Positions 1-7,369 are shown, counted from the stretch's first letter. The stretch is DNA of 14,489 bases from Gammaproteobacteria bacterium (GCA_007570945.1 RKSH01000072.1:1-14489), one strand, 5' to 3'. Numbers and translations are program-made. The notes: generated from the letters alone by a model not told the origin.

Positions 1-2
1 AA

Positions 3-752
3 AGCCGGTGGTTTAAAGGCAAGTATGGTGAATTCAAGGTTAATCGCATCCTGCAGAAGTGCATGGATGGCGAACAATACCGTTTAATCAAGAATGTCAC
101 CCTGCCAACTAAAGACGGCACCACTCAGGTGGACCATATTCTCGTCTCTGTTTTTGGCGTTTTTGTGATTGAGACGAAGAATATGGGAGGTTGGATTTTT
201 GGCAAGCCCAAGGAGGAGAAGTGGACTCAGAAATTTCCTTGGAAGAAAGGGTACCGGTTTCAAAATCCACGCCGCCAAAATTACAAGCACGTGCAAGCCG
301 TGCGTGCACTGTGTGGACTGAAAGAAAGCCAAGCGCACTCAGTTGTAGTGTTTGTTGGAAGCGGCCGCTTCAAGAGCGGGATGCCGGATGATGTGGTGAA
401 GGGAAGCGGAAATTTGATTGACCACATTAAATCCCGAACCGAGCAGGTTTTATCCCCAAGTGAAGTTGAGGACGTCGTGGATGCAATTGAGACCGGCAGA
501 TTAAGCCGGTCAATAAAGACCAACCGTGCACATGTCAGGCATGTCAAGGAGGACATTGTGCCTAAAAAGCGGACCAGTGCCGGGAATTTCGACAAGAAAC
601 CCGGCGCCGATGCCAGTCCGTCATGCCCTTTCTGTGGCGGTGGCATGGTGGAGCGCAAGGTTAAGAAAGGGGAAAATAAAGGCAAGCCCTTTTGGGGCTG
701 CCCGAAATATCCGAAATGCCGGGGGATGCGGCCCATGAACGGTCACGATTGA
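3..752 (+). CDS. NERD-domain nuclease-like protein with C-terminal topoisomerase-type zinc finger (5' partial)
   Basis: The reading frame is open to the left edge, so the gene starts outside the window; the first in-window ATG (63) is not the true start, because the residues before it (KGKYGE near residues 6-10) are the conserved beginning of the NERD fold. NERD is a nuclease-related domain of the PD-(D/E)XK type. The visible core is QVDH (Asp44, numbered from the edge) followed by GVFVIETKN (Glu57, Lys59), which is the D...ExK metal site, so the catalytic residues look intact. After a linker of low similarity, residues about 208-239 form a four-cysteine zinc finger (CPFC...GCPKYPKC) like those at the C-terminus of bacterial topoisomerase I. 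Nucleic-acid processing is the family inference; the substrate is unknown. Its base composition is less GC-rich than that of the cox genes. Its last 10 bases overlap the end of the convergent acetyltransferase gene. Confidence 0.85.
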   Translation, partial: SRWFKGKYGEFKVNRILQKCMDGEQYRLIKNVTLPTKDGTTQVDHILVSVFGVFVIETKNMGGWIFGKPKEEKWTQKFPWKKGYRFQNPRRQNYKHVQAVRALCGLKESQAHSVVVFVGSGRFKSGMPDDVVKGSGNLIDHIKSRTEQVLSPSEVEDVVDAIETGRLSRSIKTNRAHVRHVKEDIVPKKRTSAGNFDKKPGADASPSCPFCGGGMVERKVKKGENKGKPFWGCPKYPKCRGMRPMNGHD

Positions 753-1285
753 CAGCGCGGGTCCGGAATAATTCGGGTTTCCTGCCGGTAGACCGCAAAG
801 CCGTTTCGTTGGTACAACGCCAACGCTTTGGGATGGTCAAAGTTGCAGGTGTGCACCCACACGCGCCGGGGGTTTTCGCTCCACGCCTGCGCCACCAGAC
901 GGCGCAACAGGAAGCGGCCGAGCCCGCGGCCGATGAAGTCCGGGATGAGGCCGAGGTAGGCGAGTTCCACTTCATGACCGGCGCGGCAGTCCAGTTCACC
1001 GTAGCCGGCCGGCACGCCGTCGCAGTAGAGGACGCTGATCTTGACCTTGGGATGGTGGATGACCGCGCGCAATTCATCGTCACCCAGCCGCCGCCGCTCA
1101 TGCCACAGCCACGGTTCGCCGACGGTGTCGTACAGGTAGCGGTAAAACGAAACCGGCGGCCGCCGCGCGCGCAACAGGGCAAGGTTTTCCAGCCGGGGTT
1201 GCGGTGCGCCGGCCGCCGGCGGGGCGGTCATCTGCAGGTAGGTGACCACTTCGCGCAGGTGGCCGGGCGGTGCGTCGCGGGTCAT
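743..1285 (-). CDS. GNAT-family N-acetyltransferase
   Basis: A 180-residue protein with the acetyl-CoA-binding signature of GNAT enzymes, GRGLGR at residues 119-124, preceded by the beta strand VELAYLGL and followed by the late motif ALYQRNGF. It belongs to a group with the conserved stretch FYRYLYDTVGEPWLW (residues 47-61), common in alphaproteobacteria and of unknown substrate. I chose the ATG at 1285 although the frame extends to an ATG at 1315: homologues as I recall them begin shortly before the VVTYLQMTAPP stretch, the longer form would run into the divergent coxG gene, and a TATACT box sits 6 nt before 1285. A start at residue 19 (MTAPP) is also possible. No Shine-Dalgarno is visible, so a leaderless mRNA is plausible. 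Transcribed away from coxG and convergent with the NERD gene. Specific substrate cannot be told. Confidence 0.85.
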   Translation of the reverse strand: MTRDAPPGHLREVVTYLQMTAPPAAGAPQPRLENLALLRARRPPVSFYRYLYDTVGEPWLWHERRRLGDDELRAVIHHPKVKISVLYCDGVPAGYGELDCRAGHEVELAYLGLIPDFIGRGLGRFLLRRLVAQAWSENPRRVWVHTCNFDHPKALALYQRNGFAVYRQETRIIPDPRCQS

Positions 1286-1310
1286 CGGCGGAGTATATAC
1301 TTGCGCCATG
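1283..1310. promoter_or_regulatory. Candidate symmetric bidirectional leaderless promoter (GNAT / coxG)
   Basis: The 22 bp between the two divergent ATGs (1285 on -, 1308 on +) contain the perfect 10-bp palindrome AGTATATACT at 1292-1301. It yields TATACT, one base from the sigma70 -10 consensus, on both strands. On each strand exactly 6 nt separate TATACT from the ATG, the distance expected if transcription begins at the first base of the start codon. No Shine-Dalgarno can fit and no good -35 box is visible on either side. The symmetry is seen; the promoter function is inferred. Confidence 0.5.
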
Positions 1311-1769
1311 GACATCGGCGGCGAGCATCAAATTCCGGCGGCGCGCGAGGCGGTGTGGCGTGCGCTGAACGACGCCGACATCCTGCGGCGCGCTATTCCC
1401 GGCTGCGAGGAGTTGGAAAAAATTTCCGACACCGAATTCAACGCTCGCATCACCGCCAAAATCGGCCCGGTGAAAGCCCGCTTCAAGGCGCGCATTCAAC
1501 TGGAGGATATGGACCCGCCGGCCTCCTACACCCTCACCGGCGAAGGACAGGGCGGCGTCGCCGGCTTTGCCAAAGGCGCGGCCAAAGTGCGCCTTTTGGA
1601 CCAGGGTGAGGGCGCCAGCGTGTTGAAATACGAGGCCGAAATGCGCGTCGGCGGCAAAATCGCCCAAGTCGGCTCGCGCCTGGTGCGGGGAGCGGCGCGC
1701 AAAACCGCGGCCGGTTTTTTCGCCAACTTTGTTGCGATTCTCGGTGAATCGGCATATGGTAAACCCTAA
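1308..1769 (+). CDS. coxG: CoxG-family SRPBCC protein of the molybdenum hydroxylase cluster
   Basis: A 153-residue protein of the CoxG family (START/SRPBCC fold, also called carbon monoxide dehydrogenase subunit G). It begins with GEHQIPAAREAVWRALNDAD and the IPGCEEL turn, then KIGPVKARFKARI and GEGQGGVAGFAKGAA, all typical of the family; length is normal for single-domain members. In the well-studied CO dehydrogenase system CoxG is reported to help attach the enzyme to the membrane; here that role is inferred. The ATG at 1308 is chosen because family proteins start right before this first strand; the open frame runs back to 1242 but those extra residues oppose the GNAT gene. It lies 89 bp ahead of coxS, same strand, and probably heads the operon. 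There is no ribosome-binding site, but TATACT ends 6 nt before the ATG. Confidence 0.9.
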   Translation: MDIGGEHQIPAAREAVWRALNDADILRRAIPGCEELEKISDTEFNARITAKIGPVKARFKARIQLEDMDPPASYTLTGEGQGGVAGFAKGAAKVRLLDQGEGASVLKYEAEMRVGGKIAQVGSRLVRGAARKTAAGFFANFVAILGESAYGKP

Positions 1770-1858
1770 ACCCACGGCCGCCCGCCGCTGTTGCAAGAGC
1801 GGGTGAAGGCAGGCCGCAGCGAACATCAAAACAAAAAAAAACAGAACGGAGGAGAAAC

Positions 1859-2332
1859 ATGTCCGAGCAGATTACCGTCACGGTTAACGGTGACACGGTG
1901 TCGGCGCGACCGGCGGCGAACACTTTATTATCCACTTTCCTGCGCGAGGAACTCGGCCTCACCGGCGCCCATGTGGGTTGCGACACCAGCCAGTGCGGCG
2001 CCTGCGTGGTACTGGTGGACGGCAAGTCGGTGAAGAGTTGCACCATGCTGGCGCATCAGGCCGCCGGCACTAACGTCACCACCATTGAAGGCCTGGCCGG
2101 CGACGGCGGTGAACTCCATCCCATGCAGGAGGCGTTCCGCGACAACCACGGTTTGCAATGCGGCTTCTGCACCCCGGGCATGGTGCTAAGCGCGGTGGAC
2201 CTGGTCAGCCGCAACCCCGACCCCAGCGAGGGCGAGGTGCGCAGTTGGCTCGAGGGCAACATCTGCCGTTGCACCGGCTACCACAACATCGTCAAATCCA
2301 TCCGCGCCGCGGCCAAAGTCATGAGGGCCTGA
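1859..2332 (+). CDS. coxS: Molybdenum hydroxylase 2Fe-2S subunit (CoxS-like)
   Basis: A 157-residue small subunit of the xanthine oxidase / CO dehydrogenase family; it carries electrons from the molybdenum site to FAD. The N-terminal plant-ferredoxin-type cluster is held by Cys41, Cys46, Cys49 and Cys61 (CDTSQCGAC...SC), and the C-terminal helical domain has the second cluster ligands Cys101, Cys104, Cys136 and Cys138 (CGFC...CRC). All eight cysteines are present and the length is normal. A strong ribosome-binding site (GGAGGA) lies just before the ATG, unlike coxG. The TGA is 3 nt before the coxL ATG, so the two are translationally linked. The 89-bp gap after coxG may hold its own signals: TTGCGA (1732-1737) and TATGGT (1755-1760), 17 bp apart, form a weak promoter-like pair. 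Confidence 0.95.
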   Translation: MSEQITVTVNGDTVSARPAANTLLSTFLREELGLTGAHVGCDTSQCGACVVLVDGKSVKSCTMLAHQAAGTNVTTIEGLAGDGGELHPMQEAFRDNHGLQCGFCTPGMVLSAVDLVSRNPDPSEGEVRSWLEGNICRCTGYHNIVKSIRAAAKVMRA

Positions 2333-2335
2333 ACC

Positions 2336-4711
2336 ATGAACGCAAACACAACCACCACTTCCGGCATCGGCGGCAGCGTCCGCCGACGTGAAGATTCGCG
2401 CTTTTTGCAGGGGCGCGGCAGGTACACCGACGACATCAACATCGCCGGCCAGGCCTACGCCGTTTTCGTGCGCTCGCCCCACGCCCACGCGCGCATCAAC
2501 GGCATTGACACCGCCGCCGCCACCGCCGCAGAAGGCGTGGTCGCCGTGTTCACCGCCGAGCACACCAAGGACATCGGCGGCGTCCCCACCGGCTGGCAGG
2601 TGCACAGCAAAGACGGCGAGCCCATGGCCGAGCCCAAGCACCCGGTGTTGGCCGAGGGCATGGCGCGCCATGTGGGCGACCCGGTGGCCATGGTCATCGC
2701 CGCCACCCGCCGGCAGGCGCGCGATGCCGCCGAACTGGTGGCCGTGGACTACGACCCGCAGCCGGCGGTGGTGGACATGAAGGCCGCACTTGCCGCCGAC
2801 TCAACCAAGGTGCACGCCGACCTCCCCGGCAACCTGTGCTACGACTGGGAGTTGGGCGACAAGGCGGCGGTGGACGAGGCTTTCGCCGGCGCGGCGCATG
2901 TGACCAAACTGGACCTGGTCAACAACCGCCTGATTCCCAACGCCGTGGAACCCCGATGCGCCATCGGCGACTTCGACAGCGTCAGCGGCGAGCACACGCT
3001 CTACACCACCAGCCAGAACCCGCATGTCATCCGCCTACTGATGGGCGCTTTTGTGCTCAGCATTCCGGAGCACAAACTGCGCGTGGTGGCGCCCGATGTG
3101 GGCGGCGGCTTCGGCTCCAAGATTTTCCACTACGCCGAGGAGGCGCTGGTCACCTGGGCTGCCGCACAAGTCAAAAAACCGGTCAAGTGGACCGCCGAGC
3201 GCAGCGAGTCGTTCATGTCCGACGCCCACGGCCGCGACCATGTCACCCACGCCGAGTTGGCGCTGGATGCGGACGGAAAATTTCTCGCCCTGCGTTGCAG
3301 CACGCTGGCCAACATGGGCGCCTACCTGTCCACTTTCGCGCCGTGCATTCCCACCTACCTGCACGGCACGTTGCTCGCCGGCCAGTATGTGACGCCGGCA
3401 ATTTACTGCGAGGTGAAGGCGGTGTTCACCAACACCGTGCCGGTGGACGCCTACCGCGGCGCCGGCCGCCCGGAGGCCACGTTCATTCTGGAGCGCATCG
3501 TGGACCAGGCGGCGGCCGAGACCGGGGTGGACCCGGCCGAGTTGCGCCGCCGCAACCTGATTAAGCCGGAGCAGTTCCCGTACCAGACGCCGGTGGCGTT
3601 GCAATACGACACCGGCAACTACGAGGCGACCCTGGACCAGGCCCTCAAGGCCGCCGACTACGCCGGTTTTGAATCGCGCCGCAAGCAATCGGCGGCGGCC
3701 GGCAAACTGCGCGGCGTCGGCCTGTCCTGCTACATTGAAGCCTGCGGCATCGCGCCGTCCAATGTGGTGGGCTCCCTGGGCGCGCGCGCCGGGCTGTATG
3801 AGGCGGCCACCATCCGCGTCAACCCCACCGGCTCGGTGGTGGTGCTCACCGGCAGCCACGCCCACGGCCAGGGCCACGAAACCACTTTCGCCCAGGTGGT
3901 GTCCGACATGCTCGGCATTGACTACGACGCCGTTGAAATCGTGCACGGCGACACCGCCAAAGTCCCTTTCGGCATGGGCACCTACGGCTCGCGCTCCATC
4001 GCCGTCGGCGGCGCCGCCATCGCCAAGGCGGTGGACAAGATTATCGCCAAGGGCAAGAAAATCGCCGCCCACCTGCTGGAGGCCGGCGAGGGCGACATCG
4101 TGTTTGAGAACGGCGCGTTCAAAGTCGCCGGCACCGACCGCGAGAAATCTTTCGGCGACATCGCCCTCACCGCCTATGTCCCGCACCAGTATCCGCTGGA
4201 GAGTCTGGAGCCGGGGCTGGAGGAAACGGCGTTCTATGACCCGGCAAACTTCACCTACCCGGCCGGCACGTACGTGTGCGAGGTGGAAGTGGACCCCGAC
4301 ACCGGACGGGTGACGGTGGCCTCGTTCCATGCCAGCGATGACTTCGGCAACCTCATCAACCCCATGATTGTGGAAGGCCAGGTGCACGGCGGTCTCGCCC
4401 AGGGCATCGGCCAGGCGCTGCTGGAAAACTGCGTGTACGACGCCGATGGCCAGCTGCTCAGCGGCAGTTATATGGACTACTGCATGCCGCGCGCCGACGA
4501 TTTGCCGTCGTTTCAGGTGGACACCACCGTCACCGCCTGCACCCACAACCCCCTGGGGGTCAAGGGTTGCGGCGAGGCCGGGGCCATCGGCGCCCCGCCG
4601 GCACTGATTAACGCCGTGGTCAACGCACTCAACGGCGGCGGCCACCCCATCGCCCACCTGGACATGCCGGCCACGCCGCAGAAGGTGTGGGCCGCCATGC
4701 AGAGCAACTGA
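2336..4711 (+). CDS. coxL: Molybdenum hydroxylase large subunit, form II CoxL type
   Basis: A 791-residue molybdopterin-binding subunit of the CO dehydrogenase / xanthine dehydrogenase family. The N-terminal aldehyde-oxidase hammerhead domain starts at RREDSRFLQGRGRYTDD. The cofactor-binding part has VGGGFGSK (residues 255-262), AYRGAGR (372-378), the HAHGQGHET loop near residue 505, and the GCGEAGAIGAP stretch with the expected catalytic glutamate, Glu747. Form I CO dehydrogenases carry AYXCSFR, with a cysteine that binds copper; here the matching place is AYRGAGR with Gly375, the form II signature. Form II enzymes are often annotated as CO dehydrogenase but their true substrate is mostly unproven, so the reaction should be read as hydroxylation of an unknown small substrate, CO being only a possibility. 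The S-L-M gene order is also that of form II clusters. No maturation genes such as coxD, coxE or coxF follow in the window. Confidence 0.93.
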   Translation: MNANTTTTSGIGGSVRRREDSRFLQGRGRYTDDINIAGQAYAVFVRSPHAHARINGIDTAAATAAEGVVAVFTAEHTKDIGGVPTGWQVHSKDGEPMAEPKHPVLAEGMARHVGDPVAMVIAATRRQARDAAELVAVDYDPQPAVVDMKAALAADSTKVHADLPGNLCYDWELGDKAAVDEAFAGAAHVTKLDLVNNRLIPNAVEPRCAIGDFDSVSGEHTLYTTSQNPHVIRLLMGAFVLSIPEHKLRVVAPDVGGGFGSKIFHYAEEALVTWAAAQVKKPVKWTAERSESFMSDAHGRDHVTHAELALDADGKFLALRCSTLANMGAYLSTFAPCIPTYLHGTLLAGQYVTPAIYCEVKAVFTNTVPVDAYRGAGRPEATFILERIVDQAAAETGVDPAELRRRNLIKPEQFPYQTPVALQYDTGNYEATLDQALKAADYAGFESRRKQSAAAGKLRGVGLSCYIEACGIAPSNVVGSLGARAGLYEAATIRVNPTGSVVVLTGSHAHGQGHETTFAQVVSDMLGIDYDAVEIVHGDTAKVPFGMGTYGSRSIAVGGAAIAKAVDKIIAKGKKIAAHLLEAGEGDIVFENGAFKVAGTDREKSFGDIALTAYVPHQYPLESLEPGLEETAFYDPANFTYPAGTYVCEVEVDPDTGRVTVASFHASDDFGNLINPMIVEGQVHGGLAQGIGQALLENCVYDADGQLLSGSYMDYCMPRADDLPSFQVDTTVTACTHNPLGVKGCGEAGAIGAPPALINAVVNALNGGGHPIAHLDMPATPQKVWAAMQSN

Positions 4712-4729
4712 ACAACCGGAGGAATCGCC

Positions 4730-5518
<789 letters not shown>

Positions 5519-5526
5519 TGAAGGGA

Positions 5527-5571
5527 AAACAAGGCGGCCTGCCGGGGGGCGGGCCGCTTTGTTTGTTTTTT
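5527..5571 (+). terminator. Rho-independent terminator of the cox operon
   Basis: The arm 5527-5539 (AAACAAGGCGGCC) pairs with 5552-5564 (GGCCGCTTTGTTT), giving a GC-rich core and an A-T base with one G-T wobble. The loop is 12 nt, and the hairpin is followed by GTTTTTT. It begins 8 nt after the coxM stop. Confidence 0.85.
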
Positions 5572-5585
5572 ATCCGGACAAAAAC

Positions 5586-5834
5586 ATGCCGCCAACCCTC
5601 CCCGAACACTGCCGCTCCTGCGCCGCGCCGCTGGCCAATCCCGATTTTCAGGGCCCGCGTGAGCATTACTGCAAGTACTGCGTGGCCCCGGACGGCGCAG
5701 TCAAACCGCGCGCCGAAGCCCGCGCCGGCATTCGCCGGTGGATGATCCAGGCCTGGCGGTTGCCGGAGGACGACCCCACCCTGGAACGCCGCCTGGACGA
5801 TTACATGAACGCGATGCCGCATTGGGGGCGGTGA
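5586..5834 (+). CDS. Small putative zinc-ribbon protein
   Basis: An 82-residue protein with two CxxC pairs near the start (HCRSC and YCKYC) separated by about 17 residues, forming a probable zinc ribbon. It then has a basic, helical tail with RRWMIQAWRLPEDDPTLERRLDDYMNAMPHW spread over residues about 46-80. It resembles the short 'putative zinc ribbon' proteins found in many bacteria, with no defined biochemical role. The frame is open back to 5511, but that extension would run through the cox terminator, so the ATG at 5586, just before the first cysteine pair, is the better start. No good ribosome-binding site is visible. It stands alone after the terminator, unrelated to the cox genes as far as can be seen. 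Confidence 0.65.
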   Translation: MPPTLPEHCRSCAAPLANPDFQGPREHYCKYCVAPDGAVKPRAEARAGIRRWMIQAWRLPEDDPTLERRLDDYMNAMPHWGR

Positions 5835-5932
5835 GGGGCTATTGTGCATGACGATTACTCCCCCAGCGTAGAGAGGAATTACTCAAGGGCGCAAAAAGCG
5901 AGCCCGAAACTCTTGGGGAACTGATTTGCAAA

Positions 5933-5946
5933 GCATATGCATATGC
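5933..5946. repeat. 14-bp perfect palindrome in the 5' part of the HNH gene
   Basis: GCATATGCATATGC equals its own reverse complement. It lies 2 nt before the GTG chosen as start of the HNH gene. If the upstream frame is coding, it encodes part of an Ala-Tyr alternation. It may be chance, an operator, or a recognition site. Confidence 0.5.
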
Positions 5947-5947
5947 G

Positions 5948-6541
5948 GTGGCCGCCCGCGTGACCATCGCCGATATTGAGCGTGGAAAATTTCCCATGCC
6001 GGGAAAAAGCCGGAATATTTCCCCCGCCGGCCATGCGGCGCGGACAAAATTCATCAAGGGCGAGTACAAGATACGCTCAATGCTCGAGGAGGAACTGGAA
6101 AAAATGGGCATTGGCAACGCCTGCCATTACTGCATGAGCAGGGAAAATATACAGAACGAACACCTCATCCCCCGCTCACGGGGTCCGCGGTCGCGCGAAG
6201 ATGATTCTGTTGTCTACCGGATGATGGAAGATTCCAGGAATCTTATCCTTGCCTGCAGGAATTGCAACGGCGCCCGTGAAAAAGGCGCGAAGGGTTTAAT
6301 GAAATGGATGGCGGAAAAAAACCGTTTCCCGCCCGTTTTTATATTGACCCGCTATCTTAAATGGATTGAAGAATACTGCGAGGTCAAAGGCATTATGGGA
6401 AAATCCCTGCAAGAAATCAGAGAGCAGGGCGTTCGCCTGCCTTTTGACATTGACTGTATTCCGTACAGGTCAAAACATTATCCCGCCGACCCCAGGGAAC
6501 TTAGGCTGAGGGCGGCGGCGGGGGATGGCGCGCAAAATTAA
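5948..6541 (+). CDS. HNH endonuclease (start uncertain)
   Basis: A 197-residue protein (from GTG 5948) with a complete HNH core: Cys59-xx-Cys62, the central Glu71-His72, then Asn98 and Cys103-xx-Cys106-Asn107, the paired cysteines binding structural zinc. Downstream, KWMAEKNRFPPVFILTRYLK resembles the conserved tail of a common HNH family with an FPP...RYLK stretch. Family members nick or cut DNA; target unknown. The start is unclear: no ATG or ribosome-binding site precedes, and the same frame stays open and protein-like back to 5852 (QRREELLKGAKSEPETLGE-like residues), with no ATG, GTG or TTG. An ATG at 5848 in another frame reads MTITPPA then stops, so a one-base frameshift near 5866-5872, real or a sequencing error, would restore a longer protein. 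It is AT-richer than its neighbours and lies 30 bp before the next nuclease-like gene. Confidence 0.78.
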   Translation: MAARVTIADIERGKFPMPGKSRNISPAGHAARTKFIKGEYKIRSMLEEELEKMGIGNACHYCMSRENIQNEHLIPRSRGPRSREDDSVVYRMMEDSRNLILACRNCNGAREKGAKGLMKWMAEKNRFPPVFILTRYLKWIEEYCEVKGIMGKSLQEIREQGVRLPFDIDCIPYRSKHYPADPRELRLRAAAGDGAQN

Positions 6542-6559
6542 AGCCCGGGATTATTCCGG

Positions 6560-6571
6560 TAAAATACGCCC
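6560..6571 (+). promoter_or_regulatory. Candidate -10 box for a leaderless start at 6572
   Basis: TAAAAT at 6560-6565 is followed by 6 nt and then the ATG of the PD-(D/E)XK-like gene. There is no Shine-Dalgarno. The spacing is the same as at the GNAT and coxG starts. The -35 region is weak (TTAAAG at 6538-6543, 16 bp away). Confidence 0.35.
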
Positions 6572-7327
6572 ATGGGAAAAGAACACGAAGCGGGTTGCGC
6601 CGAGTGCTTTAAGCGCTATTTGCGGGACAATGGCCACGTGGCTTGTTATGAGCATGAACCCCACGGCCGCGATACCGCGCCTGATTACGTCTTCACCATT
6701 GACGGTGAGGAGTATTCGGTGGAAGTCACCGAATTTAAAGCGAGCCATTTCCATTATCTGGATGGGCATAGGCATGGCCCCGAGGGTGTGTGCGAAATGG
6801 TTATGGAAAAAGCGCGGGAAATCAGGGGAGATATTGGGCGCGCCCCTCAGACTGGGCGCTATTTATTGGCTATGAACTTTCCTTTGCCCAAAGGGAAAAT
6901 GAAAGGAGAAATTTGCCGTGTCGCCAAAGTCATTGCCAAGGCAGAATCTCCTGATGATGCTATCGAGGTGATAGAATCTCGATTGCAAGTTGTGCATGCT
7001 CGTCGTGCGGACACGCTTAGCATTGCCCCGGCTGTTTTGCTTGAGGGTGAGGAAGGTGAACTACTGAGCGAAGTAATTCGCCAATTAACCGAGAAGATCC
7101 GCGTCAAGAAAGAAAAAATAGAACGCAATGAACCCGGCAAGCCAAAAATTTTACTTCTTTTTGGCATTGTGGACGTGGTGTTCAAGTTGGCATGGGCATG
7201 TGGAGAACACAAATACCCCGAACTGGAAAACGCCGCAAAAGATTTTGATTGCATCTTGCTGATATGGCAAGAGAACAATCAATATAAAATTTATGAAGAT
7301 CTCATTCCGTTTAATCAACGGATCTGA
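6572..7327 (+). CDS. PD-(D/E)XK-like putative nuclease
   Basis: A 251-residue protein I recognise only at fold level. An N-terminal helix (EHEAGCAECFKRYL, with Glu4) is followed by APDYVFTIDGEEYSVEVTEF: Pro37-Asp38, a two-strand spacing, then Glu51-Val52-Thr53. This is the layout of a restriction-endonuclease-like (PD-(D/E)XK) site in which the usual lysine is replaced by threonine, as in several uncharacterised families. The rest is alternating helix and strand, with a charged segment near residues 170-190 (EKIRVKKEKIERNE) and a C-terminal Rossmann-like strand pair (PKILLLFGIVDV; DCILLIW). No DNA-recognition domain or methyltransferase partner is visible. It sits 30 bp after the HNH gene, in the same AT-richer block, and is followed 5 bp after its stop by a strong hairpin. 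A defence or mobile-DNA role is inference; activity despite the Lys-to-Thr change is untested. Confidence 0.55.
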   Translation: MGKEHEAGCAECFKRYLRDNGHVACYEHEPHGRDTAPDYVFTIDGEEYSVEVTEFKASHFHYLDGHRHGPEGVCEMVMEKAREIRGDIGRAPQTGRYLLAMNFPLPKGKMKGEICRVAKVIAKAESPDDAIEVIESRLQVVHARRADTLSIAPAVLLEGEEGELLSEVIRQLTEKIRVKKEKIERNEPGKPKILLLFGIVDVVFKLAWACGEHKYPELENAAKDFDCILLIWQENNQYKIYEDLIPFNQRI

Positions 7328-7332
7328 AAACA

Positions 7333-7369
7333 GGGTGGCGGCACAGGGAGGAGCCATGTGCCGCCACCC
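7333..7369. terminator. Perfect 13-bp inverted repeat, probable terminator hairpin
   Basis: GGGTGGCGGCACA (7333-7345) and TGTGCCGCCACCC (7357-7369) are exact inverse complements around an 11-nt purine-rich loop. It starts 5 bp after the stop of the PD-(D/E)XK-like gene. There is no T tract on the + strand side; on the - strand the hairpin is followed by a short TGTTTTC. It probably ends or protects the nuclease transcript, though a protein-binding or transposon-related site is possible. Confidence 0.6.

Noticed and set aside
1242..1307. Longer coxG start at the upstream ATG (1242)
   Set aside because: The 22 added residues lie over the start of the divergent GNAT gene and are not part of the CoxG fold; family proteins begin at the later ATG.
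692..1609. 305-codon + strand frame crossing the GNAT and coxG genes
   Set aside because: It is out of frame with coxG, antisense to GNAT, Arg/Gly-rich and has no recognisable domain.
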